Origin: Syntrophaceae bacterium UBA2192 | GTDB lineage: Bacteria; Desulfobacterota; Syntrophia; Syntrophales; UBA2192 | Direction of reading: 5' to 3' | DNA length: 14,379 bases | Assembly: GCA_002327315.1 (NCBI GenBank) | Contig: DCVI01000211.1 | Coordinates: 27,504 to 41,882, forward strand | Shown: piece by piece, positions 1 to 7,090 of the stretch | How the letters are laid out: every line of letters starts with the position of its first letter | Position numbering within the stretch: the stretch's first letter is position 1 | Program-made: the position numbers and the translations under genes | Notes under the pieces: generated by a model | What the model saw: only the letters and a program-made list of their open reading frames with translations | The model's database searches: none | What the model was told of the DNA's origin: nothing

Positions 1-1037
<1,037 letters not shown>

Positions 1038-1080
1038 AACTCTCTCCTGTGAAAAGTGTTTTCCTTCTGGGTTCATTCAG

Positions 1081-1109
1081 GGACAGAGCGACCCGCAGGG
1101 GCCCTGTCC
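1081..1109 (-). other. Hairpin in the atpG-atpD spacer
   Basis: GGACAG (1081-1086) and CTGTCC (1104-1109) form a six-base inverted repeat with a 17-base GC-rich loop, just after the atpG stop codon. There is no T-tract on either side, so it is not a standard terminator. It could act as an mRNA processing or stability element, or be chance. Confidence 0.3.
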
Positions 1110-1115
1110 GGTTTG

Positions 1116-1985
1116 TCAACCTGCCTTGAGGGCCTCGGTGCCGCCCACGATGTCCATGAGCTCCATCGTGATGGCCTGCTGCCTCGCCTTGTTATATTTC
1201 AGGCTCAGGGAGCGGACCATCTCCTCGCAGTTGGTCGTCGCATTGTCCATGGCCACCATGCGGGCGCCGTTCTCGCCGGCCGAGGTCTCGAGCAGGGCCC
1301 GGTAGATGAGGACGCGCAGGTACATCGGGAGCAACTGGTCGAGTAGCACCTCGTCGGAAGGCTCGTAGATGTAGTCGATGCGCTTGTCGATGTCCATGTC
1401 CTCGCCCCCGATGGACGGCAGGGGCAGGAGCCTCACGGTCTTGGGCTTCTGGATGCCGACGTTATGGAACTCGCTGTAGATCAGGTACAGCTCGTCGTAC
1501 TCCTCGGCCACGAAGGCCGGGATCGCATCCTCCCCGATGGCGATGGAGAGGTTCATGTCGAACTTCCGAAAGACGTCGGCGTGCGCATTGACCACCTTCG
1601 CCTTCCTGCGGAAGTAGTCGCGGGCCTTGCGACCCACGGGGATGAGCGATACCTCTTTGCCTTCACTCGTCTTGGCTTTCATGAACTGCTCGGCCGTTTT
1701 GATCAGGTTCGTGTTGAAGCTCCCGCAGAGCCCCCGGTCGGAGGTCATGAGGATGACCCGGATTCTCCGGGGATCCCTCACGGCCAGAAGGGCGTGAGCC
1801 CTCGTGTCCACGCGCAGGGCCAGGCTGCTCAGCACGTCCATGAACTTGATGGCGTAGGGCCTGAAGTTTTCCATCCGCATCTGGGCGGATTTGAGCTTCG
1901 CGGCCGCGACCATGTTCATGGCCCGGGTGATCTGCTTGGTCTTGCCAACCGCAACGATCTGTCGCTTGATGTCTCTCAGTGCCAT
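1116..1985 (-). CDS. atpG: ATP synthase F1 subunit gamma
   Basis: Central rotor shaft of F1, whose turning drives the three catalytic beta sites. The 289-residue length is normal for bacterial gamma. The N-terminal helix MALRDIKRQIVAVGKTKQIT followed by AMNMVAAAKL, and the C-terminal helix ending in ITMELMDIVGGTEALKAG, are the paired coiled-coil helices that enter the alpha3beta3 core; DRGLCGSFNTNL near residue 84 is a family hallmark. The ATG at 1985 has an AG-rich upstream stretch (GGGAAGAGAGATAGAGA) rather than a textbook ribosome-binding site. The gene lies between atpA (104-base spacer) and atpD (78-base spacer), the usual alpha-gamma-beta order. These are the only sizeable gaps in an otherwise overlapping operon. 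Confidence 0.98.
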   Translation of the reverse strand: MALRDIKRQIVAVGKTKQITRAMNMVAAAKLKSAQMRMENFRPYAIKFMDVLSSLALRVDTRAHALLAVRDPRRIRVILMTSDRGLCGSFNTNLIKTAEQFMKAKTSEGKEVSLIPVGRKARDYFRRKAKVVNAHADVFRKFDMNLSIAIGEDAIPAFVAEEYDELYLIYSEFHNVGIQKPKTVRLLPLPSIGGEDMDIDKRIDYIYEPSDEVLLDQLLPMYLRVLIYRALLETSAGENGARMVAMDNATTNCEEMVRSLSLKYNKARQQAITMELMDIVGGTEALKAG

Positions 1986-2017
1986 TCTCTATCTCTCTTC
2001 CCGTACGTTTCCGGCAT

Positions 2018-2031
2018 CCGGCTTGAGCCGG
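2018..2031. other. Small palindromic hairpin in the atpA-atpG spacer
   Basis: CCGGCTTGAGCCGG is a 5-base stem with a four-base loop, in the 104-base spacer between atpA and atpG. It has no T-run. The bases around it (TCCGGCA, TCCGGCT from 2010) look like two copies of a 7-base unit similar to the heptamer repeats found elsewhere in this window, but the run is too short to be sure. Confidence 0.35.
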
Positions 2032-2089
2032 GCTCCGGCAGGCGAGGCGCCGCCGGTGCCCGACGTGGGTGTCATGCCTGCGTGCAGGA

Positions 2090-3604
2090 TCAGCCCGCCA
2101 CGAAGATCGCGTCAAACTCCGTGAGGGCGTCCTTCATCTTCTTCTCGAGATCGGGGCTGATGACCTTCTTGTCTTCGATCTCCGTCATGATCTCGGGGTA
2201 CTTGCTCTTCACGAAGTTGAGGACTTCGGGCTCGTAGGCCTTGATCCGCTCGACGGGGAGCTTGTCCAGGAAGCCTTTCGAACCCGCGAAGAGAACGACG
2301 ATCTCCTCGGAGAGCGACATGGGCTTGTACTGGGGCTGTTTGAGGAGCTCCACGAGCCGCACGCCGCGTTCGAGCTGGGCCTGGGTCGCCTTGTCGAGGT
2401 CGCTTCCGAACTGGGCGAAGGCGGCCATCTCGCGGAACTGGGCCAGATCCAGTTTCAGCGTGCCGGCAACCTGCTTCATGGCTTTCACCTGAGCGGCGCC
2501 GCCGACGCGGGACACGGACAGACCGACGTTGATGGCCGGACGGATACCGGAGAAGAACAAACTTGGCTCCAGGTAAACCTGACCGTCGGTGATGGAAATA
2601 ACGTTTGTGGGAATGTAAGCCGACACGTCGCCCGCCTGGGTTTCGATAATCGGCAGAGCGGTCAGCGATCCGCCGCCCAATTCCTGACTGACGCGGGCTG
2701 AACGTTCCAGCAGACGGGAGTGGTTATAGAAAATGTCGCCGGGATAAGCTTCGCGTCCGGGGGGACGGCGCAGCAAGAGCGAAATCTGACGGTAAGCAAC
2801 GGCCTGTTTGGACAAGTCATCATAAACAATCAAGGCATCCTGCGCTTTGTCTCTAAAATATTCGCCGATGCTGCAACCGGCGTAAGCCGCAATGTACTGA
2901 AGGGTTGCGGGGTCGGACGCGCATCCGGCAACGATACATGTGTAGGACATCGCGTCATGCTGTCTTAATTTTTCCACAACCTGCGCCACGGTGGATTTTT
3001 TCTGGCCGATGGCGACATAAATACATTTGACGCCTGTGTCTTTCTGGCGAATGATCGCATCAACACAAATGGCTGTTTTACCAATCTGACGGTCGCCAAT
3101 GACCAGTTCGCGCTGACCGCGTCCGATCGGCGTCATGGCGTCAATGGCCTTGAGGCCGGTGTACATCGGCTGATTAACGGGCTGGCGGGCGATCACGCCG
3201 GGGGCGACCATCTCGATGCGGCGGAATTCCTTCGTCTCGATGGGACCCTTGCCGTCGATCGGCCTGCCTGTGCCGTCGATAACGCGGCCCAGAAGACCGT
3301 CGCCCACGGGAACCTCGGCGATGCGGCCCGTGCGCTTGACGATGTCGCCTTCCTTGATCTGGGTGTCCTCGCCGAGAATGGCGACGCCGACGTTGTCCCG
3401 CTCCAGGTTCAGCACCATGCCCAGGATGCCGCCGGGGAACTCGAGGAGCTCCATGGCCATGGCGTTCTGGACGCCGTAGATGCGGGCGATGCCGTCGCCG
3501 ACGGACAGCACTGTTCCGGTTTCGCTGATGTCCAGCTTCTTCTCATACTCCTTGATCTGACTGGAGATGATCTGACTGATTTCCTCTGCCCTGATCGGTT
3601 CCAT
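2090..3604 (-). CDS. atpA: ATP synthase F1 subunit alpha
   Basis: Non-catalytic nucleotide-binding subunit that alternates with beta in the F1 hexamer. Its 504 residues are the family length. Seen: N-terminal delta-binding region and beta-barrel (residues 1-95), Walker A GDRQIGKT at 170-177, ALIVYDDLSKQA at 257-268, PPGREAYPGD from 281, and the arginine finger in SVSRVGGA (Arg366, equivalent to E. coli Arg376). The ATG at 3604 sits four bases after the atpH stop, and the ribosome-binding site GGAGA overlaps that stop (TAGGAGAATG). Odd: codons for about residues 145-360 differ in composition from the rest. Lysine codons are AAA at all eight positions between residues 176 and 266, but AAG at all seven in residues 1-150. 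The protein itself is intact, so function is not in doubt. Confidence 0.98.
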   Translation of the reverse strand: MEPIRAEEISQIISSQIKEYEKKLDISETGTVLSVGDGIARIYGVQNAMAMELLEFPGGILGMVLNLERDNVGVAILGEDTQIKEGDIVKRTGRIAEVPVGDGLLGRVIDGTGRPIDGKGPIETKEFRRIEMVAPGVIARQPVNQPMYTGLKAIDAMTPIGRGQRELVIGDRQIGKTAICVDAIIRQKDTGVKCIYVAIGQKKSTVAQVVEKLRQHDAMSYTCIVAGCASDPATLQYIAAYAGCSIGEYFRDKAQDALIVYDDLSKQAVAYRQISLLLRRPPGREAYPGDIFYNHSRLLERSARVSQELGGGSLTALPIIETQAGDVSAYIPTNVISITDGQVYLEPSLFFSGIRPAINVGLSVSRVGGAAQVKAMKQVAGTLKLDLAQFREMAAFAQFGSDLDKATQAQLERGVRLVELLKQPQYKPMSLSEEIVVLFAGSKGFLDKLPVERIKAYEPEVLNFVKSKYPEIMTEIEDKKVISPDLEKKMKDALTEFDAIFVAG

Positions 3605-3608
3605 TCTC

Positions 3609-4154
3609 CTATCTCTCCTCTCCTAAGAGCTTCCTCATATTTCCCAATTGTGTTTTGATGCTCCCGTCGTACATGGTATCCCCTACCCGGACGATGAGTC
3701 CGCCGATGAGCGAGGCATCGTCCTCGACGGTCATTTCCACATCCTTGCCCGTCATCTCGGCCACCCGCTGCTTGAGGGCCCCCTCCAGCTCTGAGGTGAG
3801 CGGGTAAGGGGTCTTCACGGAAACGCGGACCTTTTTCAGGGACTTGTCCATGAACTCCCTGTATGCGTTCTCGACCTCCCCGAGCAAGTTGATCCTCTGC
3901 TTGTCCACCAGGAGCCTCAGGAAGTTGGCCGTTCGGCCGGAGATCCGGGTGCGACCCAGAAGCTCCTCGATGACGTTCTTCTTGGACTTCAGCTCGAAGA
4001 TCGGGTTGGCAAGAAACTCCTGCAGAGCCTTGTTCTGCACGATGAGGGACGCGAAAGCGGCCAGCTCCCTGCCGTAGTCCTCGATTTTCCCTTCCTCGAC
4101 GGCGATGTCAAAAAAGGCCCTTGCATACCGCTTTGCCAGATCGCTGCTGATCAA
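3609..4154 (-). CDS. atpH: ATP synthase F1 subunit delta (OSCP-like)
   Basis: Stator subunit that ties the top of the alpha3beta3 head to the b/b' stalk. The 181-residue protein shows the family pattern: helical N-terminal domain opening ISSDLAKRYARAFFDIA, and a C-terminal domain with VRVSVKTPYPLTSELEGAL and the signature DASLIGGLIVRVGDTMYDGSIKTQL near the end. The start is the TTG at 4154, overlapping the TGA of atpF (TTGA). An in-frame stop lies only seven codons upstream and no ATG or GTG lies between, while the next Met is near residue 102, so the TTG is effectively forced; GGTGA upstream can serve as ribosome-binding site. Translation is probably coupled to atpF. Confidence 0.96.
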   Translation of the reverse strand: MISSDLAKRYARAFFDIAVEEGKIEDYGRELAAFASLIVQNKALQEFLANPIFELKSKKNVIEELLGRTRISGRTANFLRLLVDKQRINLLGEVENAYREFMDKSLKKVRVSVKTPYPLTSELEGALKQRVAEMTGKDVEMTVEDDASLIGGLIVRVGDTMYDGSIKTQLGNMRKLLGEER

Positions 4155-4759
4155 TTTTTCTTCACCATCCTGTCAAGGTATTCGCGAACCATGCCCTCAT
4201 GGTCTTCTTTTGTGACTTTCTTCTTGAGTATGTCCTCGGCCATCTGGACGGCCAGCTCGGAGGCCTCGAGACGCAGCTCGTTTTTCGCCTTCTTGAGCTC
4301 CTGATCCATCCGCGCCTTGGCGTCCTCTTTCATCTTCACGGAAGTCCGCTCGGCGTCGGCGATGATCCTCTTCTTCTCCTCCTCGCCCTGGGCCTTGATC
4401 ATGGCGGAGATGCCCTGGATCTCTTCCTCGGCCTTTTTGATCTTCTCGTCATACTCCTTGAACTTCTTCTCCGCGTCGGCCTTGACCACTTCGGCTTCCT
4501 CCAGGGATGCCTGGATCCCCTCGCGGCGGCCCGCAAAGAAGCTCTTCATCTTCTTCCACATCAGCTTGTAGAGGATGTACAGCAGGATGATGAAGTTGAC
4601 GATCCTCCAGGCGAAATCGATCAACTGGGCCTTGAGATCAACGTGTTCCTCCCCGCCGGCCGCCCAGGCGACAGCGGCGACCCCGACGATCCCGAGGACC
4701 GTCACCACGCTGACCCATTCGGCTTTACTCAGAAAAAGGGTCCTCTTCCCTGTGCTCAT
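4151..4759 (-). CDS. atpF: ATP synthase Fo subunit b, long form with extra N-terminal hydrophobic segment
   Basis: Peripheral-stalk subunit that anchors the stator in the membrane. At 202 residues it is longer than E. coli b (156). Residues 16-34 are hydrophobic (VSVVTVLGIVGVAAVAWAA) and end in a small-residue stretch that could be a signal-peptide cleavage site. A second hydrophobic helix at about 50-67 (WRIVNFIILLYILYKL) is the conserved b-type membrane anchor, followed by a long Lys/Glu-rich coiled coil (about 72-170) and a C-terminal EDILKKKVTKEDHE region that would contact delta. It overlaps atpF' upstream (ATGA) and atpH downstream (TTGA). The call is firm; whether residues 1-34 are cleaved or stay as a second membrane helix cannot be read from the sequence. 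Confidence 0.95.
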   Translation of the reverse strand: MSTGKRTLFLSKAEWVSVVTVLGIVGVAAVAWAAGGEEHVDLKAQLIDFAWRIVNFIILLYILYKLMWKKMKSFFAGRREGIQASLEEAEVVKADAEKKFKEYDEKIKKAEEEIQGISAMIKAQGEEEKKRIIADAERTSVKMKEDAKARMDQELKKAKNELRLEASELAVQMAEDILKKKVTKEDHEGMVREYLDRMVKKN

Positions 4760-5184
4760 TGGATGCTCCTTCCCAGGACCTTTTCGGCAATTTCAGAAGA
4801 GATTCTCAGGGACTGATTCCTCAGGAGCTCCCTCGCCGATGCCAGTTCCTTCTCCAGTTTCGCCTGAAATTCGCTCATCATCCCGGAGATTTCGCCCTTG
4901 GCCTTGTCGGTGATCACCTTGGCGGCCTCGGAGCCCTCTTTCTGGAGATCGCCCTTCTGGCCCATGGCCTCCATCTTGGCGGCCCGGATCTTCTCCTCGT
5001 ACGCGGCCACGCGCCGGTCGATCGTCTCCTGAACGGATTTGACCTCTTCCTGGGCCTTGTCCAGGATTTCCTTTCTGCGGTCAAGGATGCGCAGGATCGG
5101 CTTGTAGAGCACTTGATTGAGAATCCAGATCAGAAGGAGAAACAAGACAAGCTGGATGAATACGGTGTAATTAATGTCGACCAT
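4756..5184 (-). CDS. atpF': ATP synthase Fo subunit b' (first gene of the atp operon)
   Basis: Second, divergent b-type stalk subunit that pairs with the longer b as a heterodimer. Its 142 residues hold one N-terminal membrane helix (about 5-26, YTVFIQLVLFLLLIWILNQ), the conserved YKPILRILDRRKEIL just after it, and then a continuous amphipathic coiled coil to the end (EIAEKVLGRSIQ). The ATG at 5184 follows a low-complexity purine tract on its own strand (5191-5215, AG repeats then AGGTAGGTAGG) that supplies the ribosome-binding site. No a (atpB) or c (atpE) gene precedes it: upstream lie a structured leader and a bactofilin gene, so these ring components must be encoded elsewhere. Confidence 0.95.
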   Translation of the reverse strand: MVDINYTVFIQLVLFLLLIWILNQVLYKPILRILDRRKEILDKAQEEVKSVQETIDRRVAAYEEKIRAAKMEAMGQKGDLQKEGSEAAKVITDKAKGEISGMMSEFQAKLEKELASARELLRNQSLRISSEIAEKVLGRSIQ

Positions 5185-5228
5185 CTGCCTACCTACCTCT
5201 CTCTCGCTCTCTCTATCGATGCAGGCAC

Positions 5229-5266
5229 AAAAAAACCGAGCAAACTACGAATTCACCCGGTTCGGT
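5229..5266 (-). terminator. Terminator-like hairpin with T7 tract in the atp leader
   Basis: Read on the minus strand, ACCGA (5266-5262) pairs with TCGGT (5239-5235), with a loop of about 22 bases, and runs straight into seven T's (5235-5229). The five-base stem is weak for a terminator. It lies downstream of the candidate atp promoter and about 45 bases before the atpF' start, so if it works it would reduce transcription into the operon. It also overlaps the end of a 34-codon reading frame. Evidence is structural only. Confidence 0.35.
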
Positions 5267-5369
5267 ACAAAAACACGCCCTTTCGGGTCGATGACAGCTG
5301 AACGGAGCAAACATGCCGCTAAACGATTAGAATAAATGGCGTTTTTCATGAAACGTCCCTTTGCTCCGT
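5235..5369 (-). promoter_or_regulatory. Structured leader RNA of the atp operon (possible attenuator)
   Basis: On the minus strand, arm A ACGGAGCAAA (5369-5360) is a perfect 10-base reverse complement of arm B TTTGCTCCGT (5311-5302). A near-copy of arm B lies further on as arm C (GTTTGCTCGGTT at 5245-5234 against GTTTGCTCCGTT at 5312-5301, 11 of 12 identical) and ends in the T7 tract. Arm A can therefore pair with B or, with one mismatch, with C. A smaller pair, CGTTT/AAACG, can form inside. The region is visibly more AT-rich than the genes on both sides. The arrangement suggests alternative RNA folds; no known riboswitch class was recognised. Confidence 0.4.
5245..5349 (-). CDS. Possible 34-residue leader peptide upstream of atpF'
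   Basis: A small reading frame opens with ATG at 5349 and ends with TAG at 5247-5245, giving a 34-residue peptide that starts MKNAIYSNRLAACLLRSAVI and ends VPNRVNS. AAGGGA six bases before the ATG is a fair ribosome-binding site, and part of it would be hidden if the leader's arms A and B paired. The stop codon touches arm C of the terminator-like hairpin, so a ribosome at the stop would cover it. There is no run of one amino acid of the kind seen in classical biosynthetic attenuators, and no recognised domain. It may be a real leader peptide or a chance frame in AT-rich DNA. Confidence 0.3.
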   Translation of the reverse strand: MKNAIYSNRLAACLLRSAVIDPKGRVFVPNRVNS

Positions 5370-5386
5370 CCTGCTAAAACCGCGGA

Positions 5387-5416
5387 CTTCTAATCACAAA
5401 CGCTTAAAATTGTCAA
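5387..5416 (-). promoter_or_regulatory. Candidate sigma-70 promoter of the atp operon
   Basis: A perfect -35 hexamer TTGACA (5416-5411) is followed after 18 bases by TAGAAG (5392-5387), four of six to the TATAAT consensus. Transcription would start near 5380, leaving a leader of about 195 bases before atpF'. It lies in the spacer after the bactofilin gene, the expected place for the atp promoter. Confidence 0.5.
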
Positions 5417-5518
5417 GCTTTTTTTCCCCTTGAAACAGGGGGGCCTGCAGCATCCGGGGCAAAGTCCGGCGTGCGACAGAAATGCAGGGCCGCGCAGCAG
5501 GAAATCCTTGCGGAACCG
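5417..5518. other. Spacer between bactofilin stop and atp promoter, no gene seen
   Basis: About 100 bases without a supported gene. It contains a small hairpin CCCCT/AGGGG (5426-5441) flanked on its left by seven T's on the plus strand. The T's precede the stem on the plus strand and read as A's on the minus strand, so it has no terminator geometry for the bactofilin transcript. Some of the cell-shape transcript may therefore read on into the atp genes. Confidence 0.4.
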
Positions 5519-5890
5519 TTACGGTTTTTCGGTTGCTCCGGCAGCCGTCCCTTTCTCCATCTGGCAGTTCCCCTCGAAGAGGCCCCCCTCATGGATGATG
5601 AAAATACCGGTCTTGACGTTCCCGTAGAATTTGCCCGTCGTATCGATTTCCATTCGCTCCCGGACCTCCACGGCCCCGCGGACGTCGCCGCCGACCATCA
5701 GGCTGTCGACGTTGATATCCGCCTCGATCCGGGCGCCCTGGCCGACCACAAGGGTGCCTTTGCCCAGGATCTCGCCCTTGAACTTGCCGTCGAGCCGGAC
5801 GGCCCCTGTGAAGATGAGCTTTCCCTCGAACTCGGTCCCTTCCCCGAGGAAGGCCTTGATATCGATTTCTTTTTTCCCTTTGTTCAACAT
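5519..5890 (-). CDS. Bactofilin-family cytoskeletal protein
   Basis: Bactofilins self-assemble without nucleotide into stiff filaments at the inner face of the membrane and guide cell-wall enzymes, stalk or pole structures, or chromosome partition proteins, depending on the species. The 123-residue protein is of typical size and consists mostly of the beta-helix core (about residues 12-110) with the repeating short turns seen in the family: GTEFEGKLIFTGAVRLDGKFKGEI, then GTLVVGQGARIEADI, SLMVGGDVRGAVE, GKFYGNVKT and GGLFEGNCQM. The tails are short and polar, and there is no membrane segment. The ATG at 5890 has GGGGTG upstream. It lies directly after rodA on the same strand, separated by a heptamer repeat array, which supports a job in cell shape. 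The family call is firm; the exact role is inferred. Confidence 0.93.
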   Translation of the reverse strand: MLNKGKKEIDIKAFLGEGTEFEGKLIFTGAVRLDGKFKGEILGKGTLVVGQGARIEADINVDSLMVGGDVRGAVEVRERMEIDTTGKFYGNVKTGIFIIHEGGLFEGNCQMEKGTAAGATEKP

Positions 5891-5911
5891 GGCGACACCC
5901 CAAAGAAAGTG

Positions 5912-5988
5912 GTCAGTGGCCAGTGGCCAGTGTTTAGTGTCCGGATCCAGAATTCCGGAATCCGGATTCCCGAAGCCCGAGGCCCAGG
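5912..5988. repeat. Imperfect heptamer tandem repeat filling the rodA-bactofilin spacer
   Basis: Exactly 77 bases that divide into eleven 7-base units in one register. The first four (5912-5939) are of the type GTCAGTG, GCCAGTG, GCCAGTG, TTTAGTG. The next seven (5940-5988) follow roughly (T/G)CC(C/G)GA(N), for example TCCGGAA, TCCGGAT, TCCCGAA, GCCCGAG. The array begins about 20 bases beyond the bactofilin start and ends four bases before the rodA stop. Units are degenerate, so this is an old or diverging array rather than a perfect microsatellite. Confidence 0.8.
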
Positions 5989-5992
5989 CCGT

Positions 5993-7090
5993 TTACGACT
6001 GCAGCACATACCTGCGCATGCTCACATTCATCAGAAGTCCCACGGCCACCATCATCTTCACCATCGAGGAGCCGCCGTAGCTGAAAAACGGAAGAGGAAT
6101 CCCAACGACGGGGAGAATCCCCAGGACCATGGCCACATTGATGAATACCCCCCAGAAGATCAGCATCGTCACGCCGTAGGCGATGAGCGTTCCCAGAAAA
6201 TCCCGGGAGTGCTGGGCGATCTTGAGCCCCCAGAGGATCAGGGACAGCATGAGAACCAGCAGGAGCAGGGCGCCTATGAACCCCCACTCCTCGGCAAAAA
6301 CGGAGAAGACGAAGTCGGTCTGCTGCTCGGGAAGGAATTTCAACTGGCTCTGGGTCCCCCTCATGAACCCCTTGCCGAAGATGCCTCCCGATCCGACGGC
6401 GATGATCGACTGGATGATGTGGTACCCCGACCCCAGGGGGTCCCTCTCCGGGTCAAGGAACGTCAGCACCCTCTCCTTCTGGTATTCCGCCAGGAAGTTC
6501 CACCCCAGGGGAATGATGAGGAGCCCGGTCGCAACGAGGCTCAGCAGCGTCTTGATGCGAATCCCGACGAAAAGAACCATGGACCCGAAAAGGATCATGA
6601 GCATCAGGGCCGTCCCCAGGTCCGGTTGCCTTAATACCAGAACAAAGGGGACAAGGACAATCAAAAAGGGAGCGACCAGTTCACGGATCCCGTATTTTTT
6701 CTCCGCCCGGTGGTCATTGAAATACTTCGCCAGCGCCAGGATCAGGGTGATCTTCACCATCTCGGAGGGTTGCATGGAAAAGCCCCCCAGGTTGATCCAG
6801 CGCTGGGAGCCCTTCGTCACCGCGCCGACCGCAAAGACGGCAATCAGGAGTACGATGGCCAGCCCGTGCACCACGTAGGCATACCGGGCGATCCAGCGGT
6901 AATCGAAGGCAAAGGTGAGGACCATGACGAAGATCCCGAGCAGGACCCAGCGGATCTGCTTGAGGTAGGGCTCCCCCGAGATGCCATGGCCGGCGCTGTA
7001 GAGGTTCAAGACGCCGATGCCGACGATCAGCGCAATGAACAACACCAGCATCCAGTCGAAGTTGAAAATGAGCCGACGGTCGACCTTCAT
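5993..7090 (-). CDS. rodA: RodA, SEDS-family peptidoglycan glycosyltransferase
   Basis: Multi-pass membrane enzyme that polymerises lipid II into glycan strands during side-wall elongation, working with PBP2. The 365 residues match the family (E. coli 370) and show about ten hydrophobic segments. Seen: VTKGSQRWINLGGFSMQPSE (91-110), RQPDLGTALM from 154, FLPEQQTDFVFSVFAEEWGF (252-271) with Asp259, which I take to match the essential aspartate of RodA, and the C-terminal signature GIPLPFFSYGGSSM (330-343). The start is set at the ATG at 7090, which shares one base with the mrdA stop (TGATG) and has GGGGA upstream. The frame is open further upstream, but that extension is charged, glycine-rich and lies wholly inside mrdA, so it is rejected. 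Confidence 0.97.
   Translation of the reverse strand: MKVDRRLIFNFDWMLVLFIALIVGIGVLNLYSAGHGISGEPYLKQIRWVLLGIFVMVLTFAFDYRWIARYAYVVHGLAIVLLIAVFAVGAVTKGSQRWINLGGFSMQPSEMVKITLILALAKYFNDHRAEKKYGIRELVAPFLIVLVPFVLVLRQPDLGTALMLMILFGSMVLFVGIRIKTLLSLVATGLLIIPLGWNFLAEYQKERVLTFLDPERDPLGSGYHIIQSIIAVGSGGIFGKGFMRGTQSQLKFLPEQQTDFVFSVFAEEWGFIGALLLLVLMLSLILWGLKIAQHSRDFLGTLIAYGVTMLIFWGVFINVAMVLGILPVVGIPLPFFSYGGSSMVKMMVAVGLLMNVSMRRYVLQS

Noticed and set aside
5419..5441. Hairpin CCCCT/AGGGG with seven T's as a terminator of the bactofilin transcript
   Set aside because: The T's come before the stem on the plus strand and read as A's after the stem on the minus strand, so neither direction has a stem followed by U's.
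5912..5988. CRISPR array
   Set aside because: Units are only seven bases, contiguous and degenerate, without unique spacers, and no cas genes are present.
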